A stretch of 32,204 nucleotides of DNA. Source: Bacteroidales bacterium. GTDB taxonomy: Bacteria; Bacteroidota; Bacteroidia; Bacteroidales; UBA932. Shown here piece by piece: positions 31,364-32,204 of this stretch (position 1 is the first letter of the stretch; the number at the start of each line of letters is the position of its first letter). The translations under genes and the position numbers were made by a program. Location: assembly GCA_030695025.1 (NCBI GenBank), contig JAUYTX010000072.1, forward strand, positions 1 through 32,204, in the 5' to 3' direction. The notes under the pieces were generated by a model that worked only from the letters and a program-made list of their open reading frames with translations, had not been told where the DNA came from and ran no database searches.

Positions 31364-32204
31364 TTAACCAAATCAAAATCTTGTCTGTGAGGCAGTTTTG
31401 GATTACTCGCAAAAACTCTGCCTGCCAGATTGAATGCACCTGCGGTATCAGCAAAAATTGTACAACTGTATTTGGCTATACCGTTATTACATTCTGTTAG
31501 TGTAAATTCAATATCTCTTTTTATCTCTGGACTTCCGTGTATTCCATTTTCAGTTACAATAATCTCAACTCCTATGTCCTCCGGACTAAGATCCCCTATC
31601 GACAACACAACCTCTGCTTTGTGCTCTTCTCCAACCAGTATCTCACCTTTAGCGTTATCCGGTTTTGAATAGCTTAATACCTCTATGTGTGGCCACTCTT
31701 TTCTTACTTTTTTCTTCCAGACAGACATCTCCCTTGCTAATGCAAAATCATCCAAAACCATTTCTGAATGCCGCTTTGCAAGTTTGTTATAATATTGATC
31801 AATGTAATCTGAAAGCATCCTGTTTGTGGTAAAATTAGAGGCTACCTGTGCTATCGTATTCTTAATAACCTGAGTCCATTCAGCCGGCACTCCCTGGTTG
31901 TCCCTTGATTTATAAAACAAAGGTACAATTTCATTTTCTAAAATATTGTAAATGGATGCGGCATCATATTCGTTTTGGAAGTCAGGGTTATCGTAGGTGT
32001 TCTCCATAGGGAGCGCCCAACCGGCACCCTCTTTATACCCCTCTACCCACCAACCGTCAAGTACCGAAAAGTGCATAACACCATTCATTGCGGCTTTTTC
32101 GCCACTTGTTCCTGAGGCCTCCAAAGGCCTAGTAGGTGTGTTCATCCAGATATCTACCCCTTGCACAAGGTATTTAGCCAGTGTCATATCGTATCCCGGG
32201 ATGA
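31354..32204 (-). CDS. glgP: Alpha-glucan (glycogen) phosphorylase, C-terminal part, runs off window
   Basis: The open frame continues through the window edge with family-like residues (IPGYDMTLAKYLVQGVDIW), so the gene starts outside and this is the 3' portion. EASGTSGEKAAMNGVMHFSVLDGWWVEGY is split across the conserved phosphorylase core that carries GTSGxKA and NGxxxxSxLDGWW. The C-terminal 150 residues form the helical and beta-sandwich tail typical of the DUF3417-type phosphorylases (about 850 residues in full). The enzyme releases glucose-1-phosphate from glycogen or maltodextrin using pyridoxal phosphate. Its stop overlaps ribF by 10 bp. Confidence 0.9.
   Translation of the reverse strand, partial: IPGYDMTLAKYLVQGVDIWMNTPTRPLEASGTSGEKAAMNGVMHFSVLDGWWVEGYKEGAGWALPMENTYDNPDFQNEYDAASIYNILENEIVPLFYKSRDNQGVPAEWTQVIKNTIAQVASNFTTNRMLSDYIDQYYNKLAKRHSEMVLDDFALAREMSVWKKKVRKEWPHIEVLSYSKPDNAKGEILVGEEHKAEVVLSIGDLSPEDIGVEIIVTENGIHGSPEIKRDIEFTLTECNNGIAKYSCTIFADTAGAFNLAGRVFASNPKLPHRQDFDLVKWL

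Overview
The window looks like a chromosomal segment of a Bacteroidota bacterium, probably of the order Bacteroidales. Support comes from AT-rich DNA, several promoter-like boxes of the Bacteroidota type (TTTG, then TAnnTTTG), a type-2 isoleucyl-tRNA synthetase next to a cysteine-poor DksA-like protein and lspA, lipoproteins with short lipoboxes, a DUF4369/TlpA-like lipoprotein, and signal peptides ending in NAQ. The genus cannot be fixed from this sequence alone.

Layout. (1) 1-441, minus: the 5' part of a DUF438 protein. (2) 571-7991, plus: a carotenoid operon with phytoene desaturase, phytoene synthase, a second CrtI-family (CrtD-like) desaturase, a CruF-like hydratase, a PlsC-like acyltransferase, a GT2 glycosyltransferase and an exported TPR protein. 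The set fits a hydroxylated, glycosylated and acylated carotenoid; no cyclase or GGPP synthase is in view. A 14-bp tandem repeat array interrupts the operon between crtD and cruF. (3) 8055-9632, minus: proline dehydrogenase and a small GNAT protein. (4) 9773-12760, minus: a 995-residue Ala/Thr-rich lipoprotein with collagen-like Gly-Ala-Thr repeats, its own consensus promoter and a strong terminator. (5) 12761-15114: an AT-rich gap, an orphan AAA/DUF4143 ATPase, a block of nested palindromes, and tRNA-Ser(UGA) with promoter and terminator. (6) 15115-15603: an ECF sigma factor, converging on lspA through a large nested inverted repeat. (7) 20853-15737, minus: ileS, guanine deaminase, dksA-like and lspA.

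(8) 20915-26985, plus, is the most interesting part: cvpA, then a C39 peptidase-containing ABC exporter, two overlapping tiny genes whose products carry double-glycine leaders, a TolC-like outer membrane protein and a periplasmic adaptor. Together they look like a complete colicin-V-style type I export system with two cargo peptides. Both predicted mature peptides contain GxxxG motifs, as two-peptide (class IIb) bacteriocins do. No immunity gene or modification enzyme is recognisable.

(9) 26998-27705: tsaB. (10) 27721-32204, minus: a TlpA-like lipoprotein without its CXXC, a HIT protein, greA (with a terminator-like hairpin in its leader), an acidic membrane-anchored hypothetical protein, ribF, and the 3' part of an alpha-glucan phosphorylase gene that runs off the window.
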